DNA of 11,575 nt from DATAVK01 sp036267755 (GTDB taxonomy: Bacteria > Actinomycetota > Actinomycetes > JAFAQI01). The notes beneath the pieces are model-generated. The model worked only from the letters and a program-made list of their open reading frames with translations. It made no database searches and had not been told where the DNA came from. The DNA lies in assembly GCA_036267755.1 (NCBI GenBank), contig DATAVK010000081.1, positions 1-11,575 on the forward strand, in the 5' to 3' direction. The position numbers and the translations under genes were made by a program. Positions 1-5,613 of the stretch are shown in pieces (the first letter of the stretch is position 1; each line of letters starts with the position of its first letter).

Positions 1-118
1 TCAGCTCTCCCGTGGCCTTGAGGTAGGGCACCAGAGCGATCTTGGGACCGATGCCGATGAGGAGCAGCAGGAAGGTGTCGATGACTCGCGCGGCGTCGAT
101 CGTGGAGGTGCTCGTCAT
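1..118 (-). CDS. N-terminal part of a multi-pass membrane protein, possibly MarC family (partial)
   Basis: Only the first 39 codons lie in the window; the reading frame is open to base 1, so the gene continues outside. The start is ATG at 118-116, whose bases overlap the stop of the upstream 29-aa ORF as ATGA, pointing to translational coupling. The visible protein has a short polar N-terminus (rich in Thr/Ser) followed by a hydrophobic helix at about residues 14-32 containing the stretch FLLLLIGIGPKIALVPYL. A first helix broken by a GxGP-type turn and followed by a 'LVPxL' segment resembles the start of MarC-family integral membrane proteins, whose transport role is not established. With so little sequence this is a weak family guess; that it is a real membrane protein gene is more secure, because of the overlap and the co-directional neighbours. 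Confidence 0.5.
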   Translation of the reverse strand, partial: MTSTSTIDAARVIDTFLLLLIGIGPKIALVPYLKATGEL

Positions 119-204
119 GTCTGAGCTACGGCGAACAGCACGCTGGCGAGGAGCAGTAGGCCTCCGACGAGGAGGACGAGTCGCGTGGTCCAGATCTGAC
201 GCAC
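115..204 (-). CDS. 29-aa single-helix membrane peptide
   Basis: This small ORF starts with GTG at 204-202, ends with TGA at 117-115 and is too short for most gene callers. A purine-rich ribosome site (GGGAGCGG) lies just upstream of the GTG, and the stop overlaps the next gene's ATG as ATGA. The peptide has a short basic, aromatic N-terminus (residues 1-8, VRQIWTTR) and then one continuous hydrophobic helix (about residues 9-27) rich in Leu, Val and Gly, ending AQT. It begins only 10 bases after the stop of the ferric-reductase-like gene. Seen: the ORF, the ribosome site and both tight junctions. Inferred: a small membrane subunit or accessory peptide of the reductase or of the downstream membrane protein, or a ribosome-coupling leader. 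No family recognised. Confidence 0.55.
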   Translation of the reverse strand: MRQIWTTRLVLLVGGLLLLASVLFAVAQT

Positions 205-214
205 GGCCGCTCCC

Positions 215-1540
215 TCAGACCATGTCAAAACGCTCGGTACTGACCTGCGCAAAGGGAACCCCAACAGCGACAAGCGCGTCCTCCATGGCGTCCATCAAGC
301 CCGATGAACCGCACACGAGGTACTCGTAGCGTTGAAACTGAGCGGGGAGGTGTCGGCGAATCACGTCCGGTGTGATGCGCCCGGACTCGCCCTCCCATCC
401 CGGTGGTGGGCTGTCGAGGACATGGACGATGTCGAGGTTCGGCATCGTCTCGCTCAGTTCGTACAGCTCCTCGCGAAACACAACGTCCTCCCAGGTTGCG
501 CTGGCGTAGAACAAGGTCACCGGCCGAACGTCCTGCCGGTCGCGCATGGTCACGACCATGCTGTAGAGCGGCGTCACACCGACCCCTCCGGCGATGAACA
601 CGTATCCCGGCGCCTGCCGTCGGTCCATGGAGAACACGCCGTGTGGTCCATCGAGATAGACCCGGGTGCCGGGCGCCACTGTCGGGATTGACCTCGTGAA
701 ATCGCCAGCCGCCTTGATGGTGATGGCGACCGTGCCACCGGGCACCGTGTCGGCGACTGAGGAGAACGAGAAGGGGTGTTGCGTGATGGAGAAGGGTGAT
801 CGGCCCACGGCGATCCATGCGAACTGGCCGGGGTCGAACGAGAATCCGCGGTGACCCAGCGGCTCGATCACCAGGGTGCTGGTGTCACCACGCTCCGGTT
901 CGACACGCACCACGCGCCAGGGATGCCGCAGCCTGTTCATCGGGCTGAGGAAGCGGATCCAAATGAGGAGAAAGACGAGCAAGCCGATGTAACCGTCGTA
1001 CGCCACGCGGCGAACCACACCGGTGACGTAGTAGCCGACCAGACTGGCGTGCAACAACGCGAAGACAACGATCAAGACCGCCAATAACCCATGGGTGGCC
1101 TGCCACCACTCGTAGCTAAGGCGGAGTCGGCGCCGCCACAGGGACAACCCGACGAGGAACAGCAGCCCGATGACACTTGCCACCGCGAACCGTGCTCGCC
1201 AGGGTGCGGTGAATACGTTCAGCAAGTGGAGGTAATGCGAATCGGCGATGAAAAGCAGCACCGGGTGCGCCACGATGAACGCCAGTCCGACGAACGTGAT
1301 CTCCGAGTGGTACCGCAGCAGTGCGTCGATCCCGAAAGGCGCCGCGACCAGCTTGAAGCGCGCGATCAAGGCAAACTGCAGCGCGAGGATGGACAGCCCT
1401 GCGAAGCCCAGCGCCACTGAGAACTCGATGAGGAATGGGCGTCCTGGAGGCTCCGTCTGTCCGACCGTGAGGAACAGCGGAGCGAGACAGAACGCGAGGT
1501 ACAGCAGGACCCAGACCAGCCCACTGAGAGTGTTCTTCAT
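215..1540 (-). CDS. Ferric-reductase-like membrane flavocytochrome (FAD/NAD(P)H oxidoreductase)
   Basis: The protein (441 aa from ATG at 1540) should pass electrons from NAD(P)H through FAD and two hemes across the membrane. About six membrane segments fill residues 1-200. Four histidines, H78, H92, H150 and H164, form two pairs each spaced by 14, the classic bis-heme ligand pattern of ferric reductase and NADPH-oxidase transmembrane domains. A ferredoxin-reductase fold follows: the FAD motif HPFSFSS at 255-261, the pyridine nucleotide motif GGVGVTP at 318-324, a CG pair at 410-411 and the C-terminal ERF. There is no 2Fe-2S domain after the NAD domain, unlike many bacterial relatives. An in-frame GTG at 1549 would add three residues, but GGGAG sits nine bases before the ATG and touches the GTG, so I prefer the ATG. 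It is first in an operon with a 29-aa membrane peptide and a second membrane protein. The electron acceptor cannot be read from sequence; ferric iron, oxygen or another carrier are possible. Confidence 0.9.
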   Translation of the reverse strand: MKNTLSGLVWVLLYLAFCLAPLFLTVGQTEPPGRPFLIEFSVALGFAGLSILALQFALIARFKLVAAPFGIDALLRYHSEITFVGLAFIVAHPVLLFIADSHYLHLLNVFTAPWRARFAVASVIGLLFLVGLSLWRRRLRLSYEWWQATHGLLAVLIVVFALLHASLVGYYVTGVVRRVAYDGYIGLLVFLLIWIRFLSPMNRLRHPWRVVRVEPERGDTSTLVIEPLGHRGFSFDPGQFAWIAVGRSPFSITQHPFSFSSVADTVPGGTVAITIKAAGDFTRSIPTVAPGTRVYLDGPHGVFSMDRRQAPGYVFIAGGVGVTPLYSMVVTMRDRQDVRPVTLFYASATWEDVVFREELYELSETMPNLDIVHVLDSPPPGWEGESGRITPDVIRRHLPAQFQRYEYLVCGSSGLMDAMEDALVAVGVPFAQVSTERFDMV

Positions 1541-1582
1541 CGCCGACACTCCCGTGTTCGATCGACCCTGTCTGGAGCCTCC

Positions 1583-1620
1583 CCGAGCCTGGCTGGCTCG
1601 GAATCACCCGAGCGGGGTGA
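1583..1620 (-). terminator. Pair of short GC-rich hairpins between tRNA-Gly and the reductase operon
   Basis: Two perfect hairpins lie side by side: CACCC/GGGTG with a 5-base loop (1606-1620), and CCGAGCC/GGCTCGG with a 5-base loop (1583-1601). They come after the 3' end of the minus-strand tRNA and before the reductase start. Neither is followed by a T-run, so they are not canonical intrinsic terminators; in high-GC actinobacteria T-poor hairpins can still terminate. They could instead sit in the 5' leader of the reductase mRNA. The rest of 1550-1695 holds nothing I can support. Confidence 0.3.
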
Positions 1621-1695
1621 GCAGAATCATCACCATGCCTAGCGCGCCGGCGGCGAGCGTCATTGATCTGCGCTTGTCAGTTCTGGTAGGTCCGG

Positions 1696-1766
1696 AGCGG
1701 GCGACGAGAATCGAACTCGCACTGTCAGCTTGGGAAGCTGATGTTCTGCCATTGAACTACGCCCGC
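1696..1766 (-). tRNA. tRNA-Gly, anticodon CCC
   Basis: The 71-nt minus-strand sequence folds into a full cloverleaf. The acceptor stem is GCGGGCG/CGCCCGC (7 perfect pairs), the D arm is GTTC-loop-GAAC, the anticodon stem is TCAGC/GCTGA around the loop TTCCCAA, the variable loop is CAGT, and the T arm is GCGAG-TTCGATT-CTCGT with one G-U pair. The discriminator base is U, and CCA is not encoded. The anticodon CCC (1734-1732) reads GGG glycine codons. Divergent dcd starts 49 bp beyond its 5' end. Confidence 0.96.
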
Positions 1767-1798
1767 GGGCGCCGGCCGGTGGGTCGGCGAACCACGGC

Positions 1799-1810
1799 GA
1801 GGATAGCCTC
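1799..1810. promoter_or_regulatory. Overlapping divergent -10-like elements for tRNA-Gly and dcd
   Basis: The 10-mer AGGATAGCCT (1800-1809) contains TAGCCT on the plus strand (1804-1809) and TATCCT on the minus strand (1805-1800), both fitting TANNNT. The plus hexamer ends six bases before the dcd GTG, the spacing expected of a leaderless mRNA. The minus hexamer lies 34 bases from the mature tRNA 5' end, leaving a leader that RNase P would remove. No good -35 is visible on either side. This is inference from spacing and similarity only. Confidence 0.35.
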
Positions 1811-1815
1811 CATGG

Positions 1816-2397
1816 GTGCTGCTGAGCGACCGTGACCTCAAGGCGGCCATCGTCGACGGCAGGCTGGCGATCGACCCGTACGACGAGACCCTGGTGCAGC
1901 CGTCCAGTGTGGACGTGCGGCTCGACAAGCTGTTCCGGACCTTCGAGAACCACCTGTACCCGCACATCGACCCGGCCATGGCGCAGGACGACCTGACCCG
2001 GCTGGTCGAGGTGAAGCCGGACGAGGCGTTCGTCCTGCACCCGGGTGAGTTCGCGCTGGGATCGACGTACGAGGTGATCAGCCTTTCCGACGATCTGGCG
2101 GCCCGGCTCGAGGGCAAGAGCTCGCTTGGCCGGCTCGGTCTGCTCACCCACTCGACGGCCGGCTTCATCGACCCTGGCTTCTCCGGCCACGTCACCCTCG
2201 AGCTCTCGAACGTCGCGACGCTGCCGATCATGCTGTGGCCCGGCATGAAGATCGGCCAGGTCTGCGTGTTCGGGCTGAGCTCACCCTCGGAGCACCCGTA
2301 CGGGTCGAGCGTCTATGGCTCCCGCTACCAGGGGCAGCGCGGCCCGACCCCTTCGCGGTCGAGCATCAACTTCCGGCGCGGCGGCCTCGACTCCTGA
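1816..2397 (+). CDS. dcd: dCTP deaminase, probably the bifunctional dCTP deaminase/dUTPase type
   Basis: This 193-aa enzyme converts dCTP to dUTP and, in the bifunctional class, on to dUMP plus diphosphate, supplying dUMP for thymidylate synthesis in the cytosol. The N-terminus MLLSDRDL, PSSVDVRLD at 29-37, KSSLGRLG at 101-108, THSTAGFIDPGFSGH at 111-125 and SEHPYGSS...KYQGQRGPTPSR-like sequence at 158-181 closely follow the Mycobacterium tuberculosis enzyme, for which both activities are established. The expected catalytic residues S102, R106 and E129 are all present. GTG at 1816 is the only start that yields the conserved N-terminus; there is no good ribosome site (AGGA is 12 bases away), and a -10-like hexamer six bases upstream suggests a leaderless mRNA. 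The C-terminal tail FRRGGLDS is slightly longer than usual. The gene is monocistronic: it diverges from tRNA-Gly and converges on the next gene. Confidence 0.95.
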   Translation: MLLSDRDLKAAIVDGRLAIDPYDETLVQPSSVDVRLDKLFRTFENHLYPHIDPAMAQDDLTRLVEVKPDEAFVLHPGEFALGSTYEVISLSDDLAARLEGKSSLGRLGLLTHSTAGFIDPGFSGHVTLELSNVATLPIMLWPGMKIGQVCVFGLSSPSEHPYGSSVYGSRYQGQRGPTPSRSSINFRRGGLDS

Positions 2398-2409
2398 CGC
2401 CTCGCATCA

Positions 2410-2449
2410 ATGGCCCATTGGTGTGCCCATAGCGACACCAATGGGCCAT
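2410..2449. terminator. Strong inverted repeat between convergent genes, probable two-way terminator
   Basis: Arms ATGGCCCATTGGTGT (2410-2424) and ACACCAATGGGCCAT (2435-2449) are perfect 15-base complements with a 10-base loop. They sit 12 bp after the dcd stop and 41 bp beyond the stop of the opposing minus-strand gene, where a bidirectional terminator is expected. There is no T-tract on either strand. A third copy of the right arm at 2466-2480 offers an alternative, longer-looped pairing. Confidence 0.6.
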
Positions 2450-2482
2450 GCGTGTGCCCATGGCGACACCAATGGGCCATGT
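2421..2482 (+). repeat. Tandem duplication of a 31-bp unit
   Basis: Bases 2421-2451 and 2452-2482 are two head-to-tail copies of a 31-bp unit beginning GTGTGCCCAT and containing GCGACACCAATGGGCCATG, differing at two positions only (2431 against 2462, and 2451 against 2482). A further partial GTGTG follows at 2483-2487. Each unit contains the 15-base right arm of the neighbouring inverted repeat, and the left arm overlaps the first unit by four bases. The array is non-coding. It may have arisen by slippage, or be one member of a dispersed intergenic repeat family. Confidence 0.8.
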
Positions 2483-2490
2483 GTGTGGGG

Positions 2491-3099
2491 TCACTTCACG
2501 GTGAGGGGGCGGCTGGCGACCGGAGTGGCCGACAGTGACGACCCCACGGTGGTCACCCGGAACAACCGCACCTGGTAGTGGCCCGGGACCACATCGGCGC
2601 TGAACTCACCGCTGAGCCGGCAGCCGCTGGTGAACCGGGCCAGCGGAGAAGCCTGCTGCACGCCCGACGGAGTTCGCCCCGCGTCCGGGATGGCTCGCAG
2701 CCGGTTCGGCACCTGGTTGGCCTTGAACCCCTGCACCCCGACCGCGAGCACCACCTCTTCATGGGCCGGCCCGGTCGCCGACCAGCGGACGTTGCCGGAC
2801 TGCTTCGTCGACGACGTCGAGAGCGCCAGACCCGGCTTGGTGCAGTTGGTGGCCAGCGAGGGCGGGTGCGAGTGGCCGCTCCGCACGATGGTCAGGACGA
2901 CGATGCCGAAGAAGACCACGAGCAGCCAGCGCAGCGTCGAGCGGTTGGGCAACGCGCGGTACCAGTCCGGCGGGCCGCCGTGGACCGGGTGCACCGGGTC
3001 GCCCGGTTGGTACTGCGTCTCGCGTTGCCGGGCCCTCCGCTGGCGTTCGGCGTCGAGCGCGCGCTGACCCAGGTTGCGCCGCTCCGGCTCCTCGGGCAC
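2491..3099 (-). CDS. Single-pass membrane protein of unknown function with an extracytoplasmic domain
   Basis: I do not recognise this 202-aa protein. Residues 1-55 are polar and arginine-rich with a Pro/Gly/His stretch (about 30-48). One hydrophobic helix follows (about 57-72), then about 130 residues rich in Ser, Thr and Val that look like a beta-rich domain outside the membrane; the positive N-terminus predicts N-in, C-out topology. Two cysteines in the outer domain (C86 in NCTKPG and C160 in SGCRLSG) could form a disulfide. It starts a few bases after the stop of the Fe-S reductase, so it is very likely co-transcribed with it, and it ends next to the repeat block facing dcd. GTG at 3099 gives VPEEPERR; TTG at 3105 is a less likely alternative, and neither has a strong ribosome site. 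A role tied to the reductase is inference from position only. Confidence 0.75.
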   Translation of the reverse strand: MPEEPERRNLGQRALDAERQRRARQRETQYQPGDPVHPVHGGPPDWYRALPNRSTLRWLLVVFFGIVVLTIVRSGHSHPPSLATNCTKPGLALSTSSTKQSGNVRWSATGPAHEEVVLAVGVQGFKANQVPNRLRAIPDAGRTPSGVQQASPLARFTSGCRLSGEFSADVVPGHYQVRLFRVTTVGSSLSATPVASRPLTVK

Positions 3100-3108
3100 C
3101 TGCAACCG

Positions 3109-5271
3109 TCAGGCGTCGCCGTCGGCCGGCGCTCCGGACGGCTCGGAGCTCTCCGCCGCCGCCGAGACCTTCCGCAGCCCGATGGAGTCAGCGATGACCT
3201 GGGCGATGTCGATGACCACGACCCCGTCAGCCTTGCCCTCCGCGCGACGGGAGGTGACCGCGTCGTCGAGCATGATCAGGCAGTAGGGGCACGAGGTCGC
3301 GATGATCTCCGCGCCGGTGCCGAGCGCCTCGTCGGTGCGCTCGACGTTGACGCGCTTGCCGATCCGCTCCTCCATCCACATCCGGGCGCCGCCGGCGCCG
3401 CAGCAGAACCCGCGCTTGCCGTGCCGGTGCATCTCGACCCGCTCCAAGCCGGGTACGGCGTCAAGCACGGTGCGCGGTGCGTCGTACTCGTTGTTGTGCC
3501 GGCCGAGGTAGCAGGGGTCGTGGTAGGTCAGCGTCTTCACGATCGGGTCCTGCGGCGCGAGCTTGCCCTCGGCGACCAGCCGCCCGAGCAGCTGCGAGTG
3601 GTGGACCACCTCGTAGTTGCCGCCGAGCGATGGGTACTCGTTGCCGATCGTGTTGAAGCAGTGCGGGCACGACGCGATGATCTTCTTTACCGCGGCGCCG
3701 TCGAGCACCTCGATGTTGGCCTTCGCCATCTCCTGCCAGAGGTACTCGTTGCCCATCCGGCGGGCCGGGTCACCCGTGCAGGTCTCCTGCGACCCGAGGA
3801 TCGCGAACTTCACCCCGGCGGCGTGCATCACCCGCGCGATCGCCTGGGTGGACTTGCGGGCGCGGTCGTCGAGCGCGCCGGCGCAGCCGACCCAGTACAA
3901 CCACTCGATGTCGTCGGGGATCTGGTCGGAGACGACGGGGATCTCGAAGTCGACCCCTTCGGTCCACTCCATCCGCATGTCGGCGCGCAGCCCCCACGGG
4001 TTGCCCTGGTTCTCGATGTTGCGCAGCATCGTCCCGGCCTCGCTCGGGAACGATGACTCCATCAGGACCTGGTAGCGCCGCATGTCGATGATCGCGTCGA
4101 CGTGCTCGATGTCGACCGGGCACTCCTCGACGCACGCGCCGCACGTCGTACAGGCCCACAACGCGTCCGGGTCGATCACGTTCGGGACCAACGGCACCGG
4201 CTCGTAGGTGTGCTCGTGATCCCCGTGGTCGTGATCACCATGGTCGTGCCCGCTGTGGTCGTGCTCGGCGTCGCCACCGGCCGGCTTGGCGCCGAGCAGC
4301 CGATCCGACTCGCTGAACATGGCGTCGCGCAGGTTGGTGATGATGAGCTTCGGGTTGAGCGGCTTCCCGGTGTTCCAGGCCGGGCACTTGTCCTGGCAGC
4401 GGCCGCATTCCGTGCACGACAGCGTCTGCAGCAGCTGCTGGTGGTGGAAGTTCTCGATCACCCCCGCGCCCAGTACGGCGTCCTCGTCCTCCATCAGCGC
4501 CTCGAGGTCTGGCGTGGTCCCGAGCGCGCCGAGCGCCTTGGGCTGCCGCTTCAGGCTGGCGTTGATCGGCGCCGTGAAGATGTGCATGTGCTTGCTGTAG
4601 AGCACCAAGATCAAAAAGCCCATGACGACGGCGATCTGCGCGACGATGAAGACCGTCTCGAACGCCTCGGAGTTCGGCGTGATGTAGGACGTGGCCTTCG
4701 AGGCGAAGGCCCACCAGCCGTCGTTCTGGTAGGGGAATACGCCGGCTTTGATCTGGGCGCCGCGGTAGAGCAGCAGCGTCGCGATGACCAGAAAGATCAT
4801 GCCCAGCACGATGAAGGCCTGGTCGACGTGGGAGCCGTAGAACCGGGAGCGGCGGTCCAGCCGCCGCGGGGAGTTCTTCAGCCGGATCGTCACGAATGTC
4901 GCGATCGCCACCAGCACCAGGACCGCGAACAGGTCCTCGAGGAATCCCAGGGCGTGGCTCTTGCCGATGCCCGGGATCGCGAAGTCCCGCTGGAACAGTG
5001 AGCCGTAGGCCTCGATGATCGTGAAGATCAGGACCAGGAACGCCCAGAACGTGAAAGCGTGCGCGAGCCCCGCGATCTTGACCTTGAACAGCTTGCGCTG
5101 CCCGAAGACGTCGGTGATCTGCGCGCGGATCGCTCCGACGACGTTCGGGCGACGTTCGGGGGGGATCGGGGCGCCAGCCAGGACCAGCCGGGTCAGCCAC
5201 TGCACCCGGTAGCCGGCGACCGCCAGGGCGGCCACCGTCACGACGAGACCTGCGATGAGGCGAATAGTCAC
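3109..5271 (-). CDS. Membrane-bound Fe-S oxidoreductase, HdrDE/DsrMK-like (CCG domains)
   Basis: This 720-aa protein joins a membrane cytochrome-b-like part to a soluble Fe-S part, like HdrE fused to HdrD; the M. tuberculosis relative is Rv0338c. Five membrane helices lie at about 4-20, 68-88, 112-130, 153-170 and 205-226, with H71, H148, H228 and H230 as candidate heme ligands. Two ferredoxin motifs follow: C286-C289-C292-C296 and C374-C377-C380-C384. Two cysteine-rich CCG domains come next: C463, C498, C535/C538, and C587, C623-C624, C661/C664, the site type that holds the noncubane 4Fe-4S cluster in HdrB/D. A histidine-rich loop at 337-354 sits between the two ferredoxin motifs. It probably moves electrons between the quinone pool and a disulfide or other cytosolic partner; the substrate is not known. 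The start is GTG at 5271; a GAGG touches it, so a start a few codons later (GTG at about residue 10) is possible. It lies between a 47-aa membrane protein upstream and the single-pass protein downstream. Confidence 0.9.
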   Translation of the reverse strand: MTIRLIAGLVVTVAALAVAGYRVQWLTRLVLAGAPIPPERRPNVVGAIRAQITDVFGQRKLFKVKIAGLAHAFTFWAFLVLIFTIIEAYGSLFQRDFAIPGIGKSHALGFLEDLFAVLVLVAIATFVTIRLKNSPRRLDRRSRFYGSHVDQAFIVLGMIFLVIATLLLYRGAQIKAGVFPYQNDGWWAFASKATSYITPNSEAFETVFIVAQIAVVMGFLILVLYSKHMHIFTAPINASLKRQPKALGALGTTPDLEALMEDEDAVLGAGVIENFHHQQLLQTLSCTECGRCQDKCPAWNTGKPLNPKLIITNLRDAMFSESDRLLGAKPAGGDAEHDHSGHDHGDHDHGDHEHTYEPVPLVPNVIDPDALWACTTCGACVEECPVDIEHVDAIIDMRRYQVLMESSFPSEAGTMLRNIENQGNPWGLRADMRMEWTEGVDFEIPVVSDQIPDDIEWLYWVGCAGALDDRARKSTQAIARVMHAAGVKFAILGSQETCTGDPARRMGNEYLWQEMAKANIEVLDGAAVKKIIASCPHCFNTIGNEYPSLGGNYEVVHHSQLLGRLVAEGKLAPQDPIVKTLTYHDPCYLGRHNNEYDAPRTVLDAVPGLERVEMHRHGKRGFCCGAGGARMWMEERIGKRVNVERTDEALGTGAEIIATSCPYCLIMLDDAVTSRRAEGKADGVVVIDIAQVIADSIGLRKVSAAAESSEPSGAPADGDA

Positions 5272-5327
5272 CTCAGGAGAGTACGAGCCGCGTGTTCCGG
5301 AGCCGCCCCCGGCTCACCGAGCGAGGC

Positions 5328-5471
5328 TCAGAGCTGGCGGAACAGCCATTCAATGACCGGGATGACGACCACCGGGGCGGTGAAGATGATCAAGCCGACG
5401 ATGACGACGGCGGCCATCGCGCGGGTGCGCAGGCCGGGCTGTCCCCGGTTGTCCTGCAACTGGCCCAGCAT
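5328..5471 (-). CDS. 47-aa small membrane protein, probably leaderless
   Basis: This short ORF runs from ATG at 5471-5469 to TGA at 5330-5328 and would be missed by a 60-codon cut-off. Its codon use is convincing: 44 of 47 third positions are G or C. The protein has a polar, basic N-terminus (MLGQLQDNRGQPGLRTR) and then one long hydrophobic segment (about 18-40) rich in Val and Ile, ending EWLFRQL. There is no ribosome site before the ATG, but TACTGT (a TANNNT -10 hexamer) ends six bases upstream, as expected for a leaderless actinobacterial mRNA. It lies 56 bp before the Fe-S oxidoreductase on the same strand, so it is probably the first gene of that operon and may be an accessory subunit. 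No known family recognised. Confidence 0.65.
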   Translation of the reverse strand: MLGQLQDNRGQPGLRTRAMAAVVIVGLIIFTAPVVVIPVIEWLFRQL

Positions 5472-5477
5472 CCGGTG

Positions 5478-5483
5478 ACAGTA
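5478..5483 (-). promoter_or_regulatory. -10-like element for the 47-aa protein/Fe-S oxidoreductase operon
   Basis: TACTGT on the minus strand fits TANNNT and ends six bases before the ATG at 5471, placing transcription start at or next to the start codon. The -35 region is weak (GCGACG at an 18-base spacing). It lies in the 192-bp divergent region shared with the dnaK promoter. Confidence 0.4.
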
Positions 5484-5540
5484 CGCCGCCAGGCTGGCCC
5501 CCGTCGCTGGTTTTCGGGTTGCTGGGCGCCCCGGAAAAAA

Positions 5541-5561
5541 CTTGAGTCGACCCGGCTCAAT
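5541..5561 (+). promoter_or_regulatory. HAIR operator 1 (HspR binding site)
   Basis: CTTGAGT-N7-GCTCAAT matches the HspR-associated inverted repeat CTTGAGT-N7-ACTCAAG at 12 of 14 positions, with the exact 7-base spacer. It lies just upstream of the predicted -35 of dnaK and is preceded by a run of six A. HspR is encoded four genes downstream. Confidence 0.9.
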
Positions 5562-5567
5562 CGGGAA

Positions 5568-5595
5568 TGGACATCCGGGGGGATTCGGTTAGCAT
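5568..5595 (+). promoter_or_regulatory. dnaK operon promoter
   Basis: TGGACA (5568-5573, five of six to TTGACA) and TAGCAT (5590-5595) are separated by 16 bases and resemble a housekeeping sigma promoter. The start of transcription would be near 5602, giving a leader of about 62 bases before dnaK. HAIR 1 ends six bases before the -35, and HAIR 2 overlaps the -10, so bound HspR should exclude RNA polymerase. Confidence 0.55.
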
Positions 5596-5613
5596 GAGTG
5601 ACAGCGACTCAAC
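5593..5613 (+). promoter_or_regulatory. HAIR operator 2 (HspR binding site)
   Basis: CATGAGT-N7-ACTCAAC matches the HAIR consensus at 12 of 14 positions with the correct 7-base spacer. It covers the end of the predicted -10 and the expected transcription start of dnaK. Its distance from HAIR 1 is 52 bp centre to centre, about five helical turns, so two HspR dimers could bind on the same face. Confidence 0.85.

Noticed and set aside
1604..1663. 19-codon minus-strand ORF upstream of the reductase (hydrophobic product)
   Set aside because: It has no good ribosome site, is very short, and its end overlaps the hairpins. Chance is the simpler reading, though a leader peptide cannot be excluded.
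2578..4056. 492-codon plus-strand frame over the unknown protein and Fe-S reductase genes
   Set aside because: It is a shadow of minus-strand genes with clear Fe-S motifs; its own product has no motif and a biased composition.
5300..5315. GAGCC-GCCCCC-GGCTC hairpin between the 47-aa ORF and the Fe-S reductase
   Set aside because: A five-pair stem is common by chance at this GC content and there is no T-run; I do not call a terminator or attenuator.
5510..5540. Imperfect hairpin TTTTCGGG...CCCCGGAAAA near HAIR 1
   Set aside because: The stem has a mismatch and a large loop, and lies upstream of both predicted start sites, so it is unlikely to act as an RNA structure.
5292..5597. 101-codon plus-strand frame before dnaK
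   Set aside because: It runs antisense to the better supported 47-aa ORF and through both the HAIR 1 operator and the dnaK promoter; it has no ribosome site.
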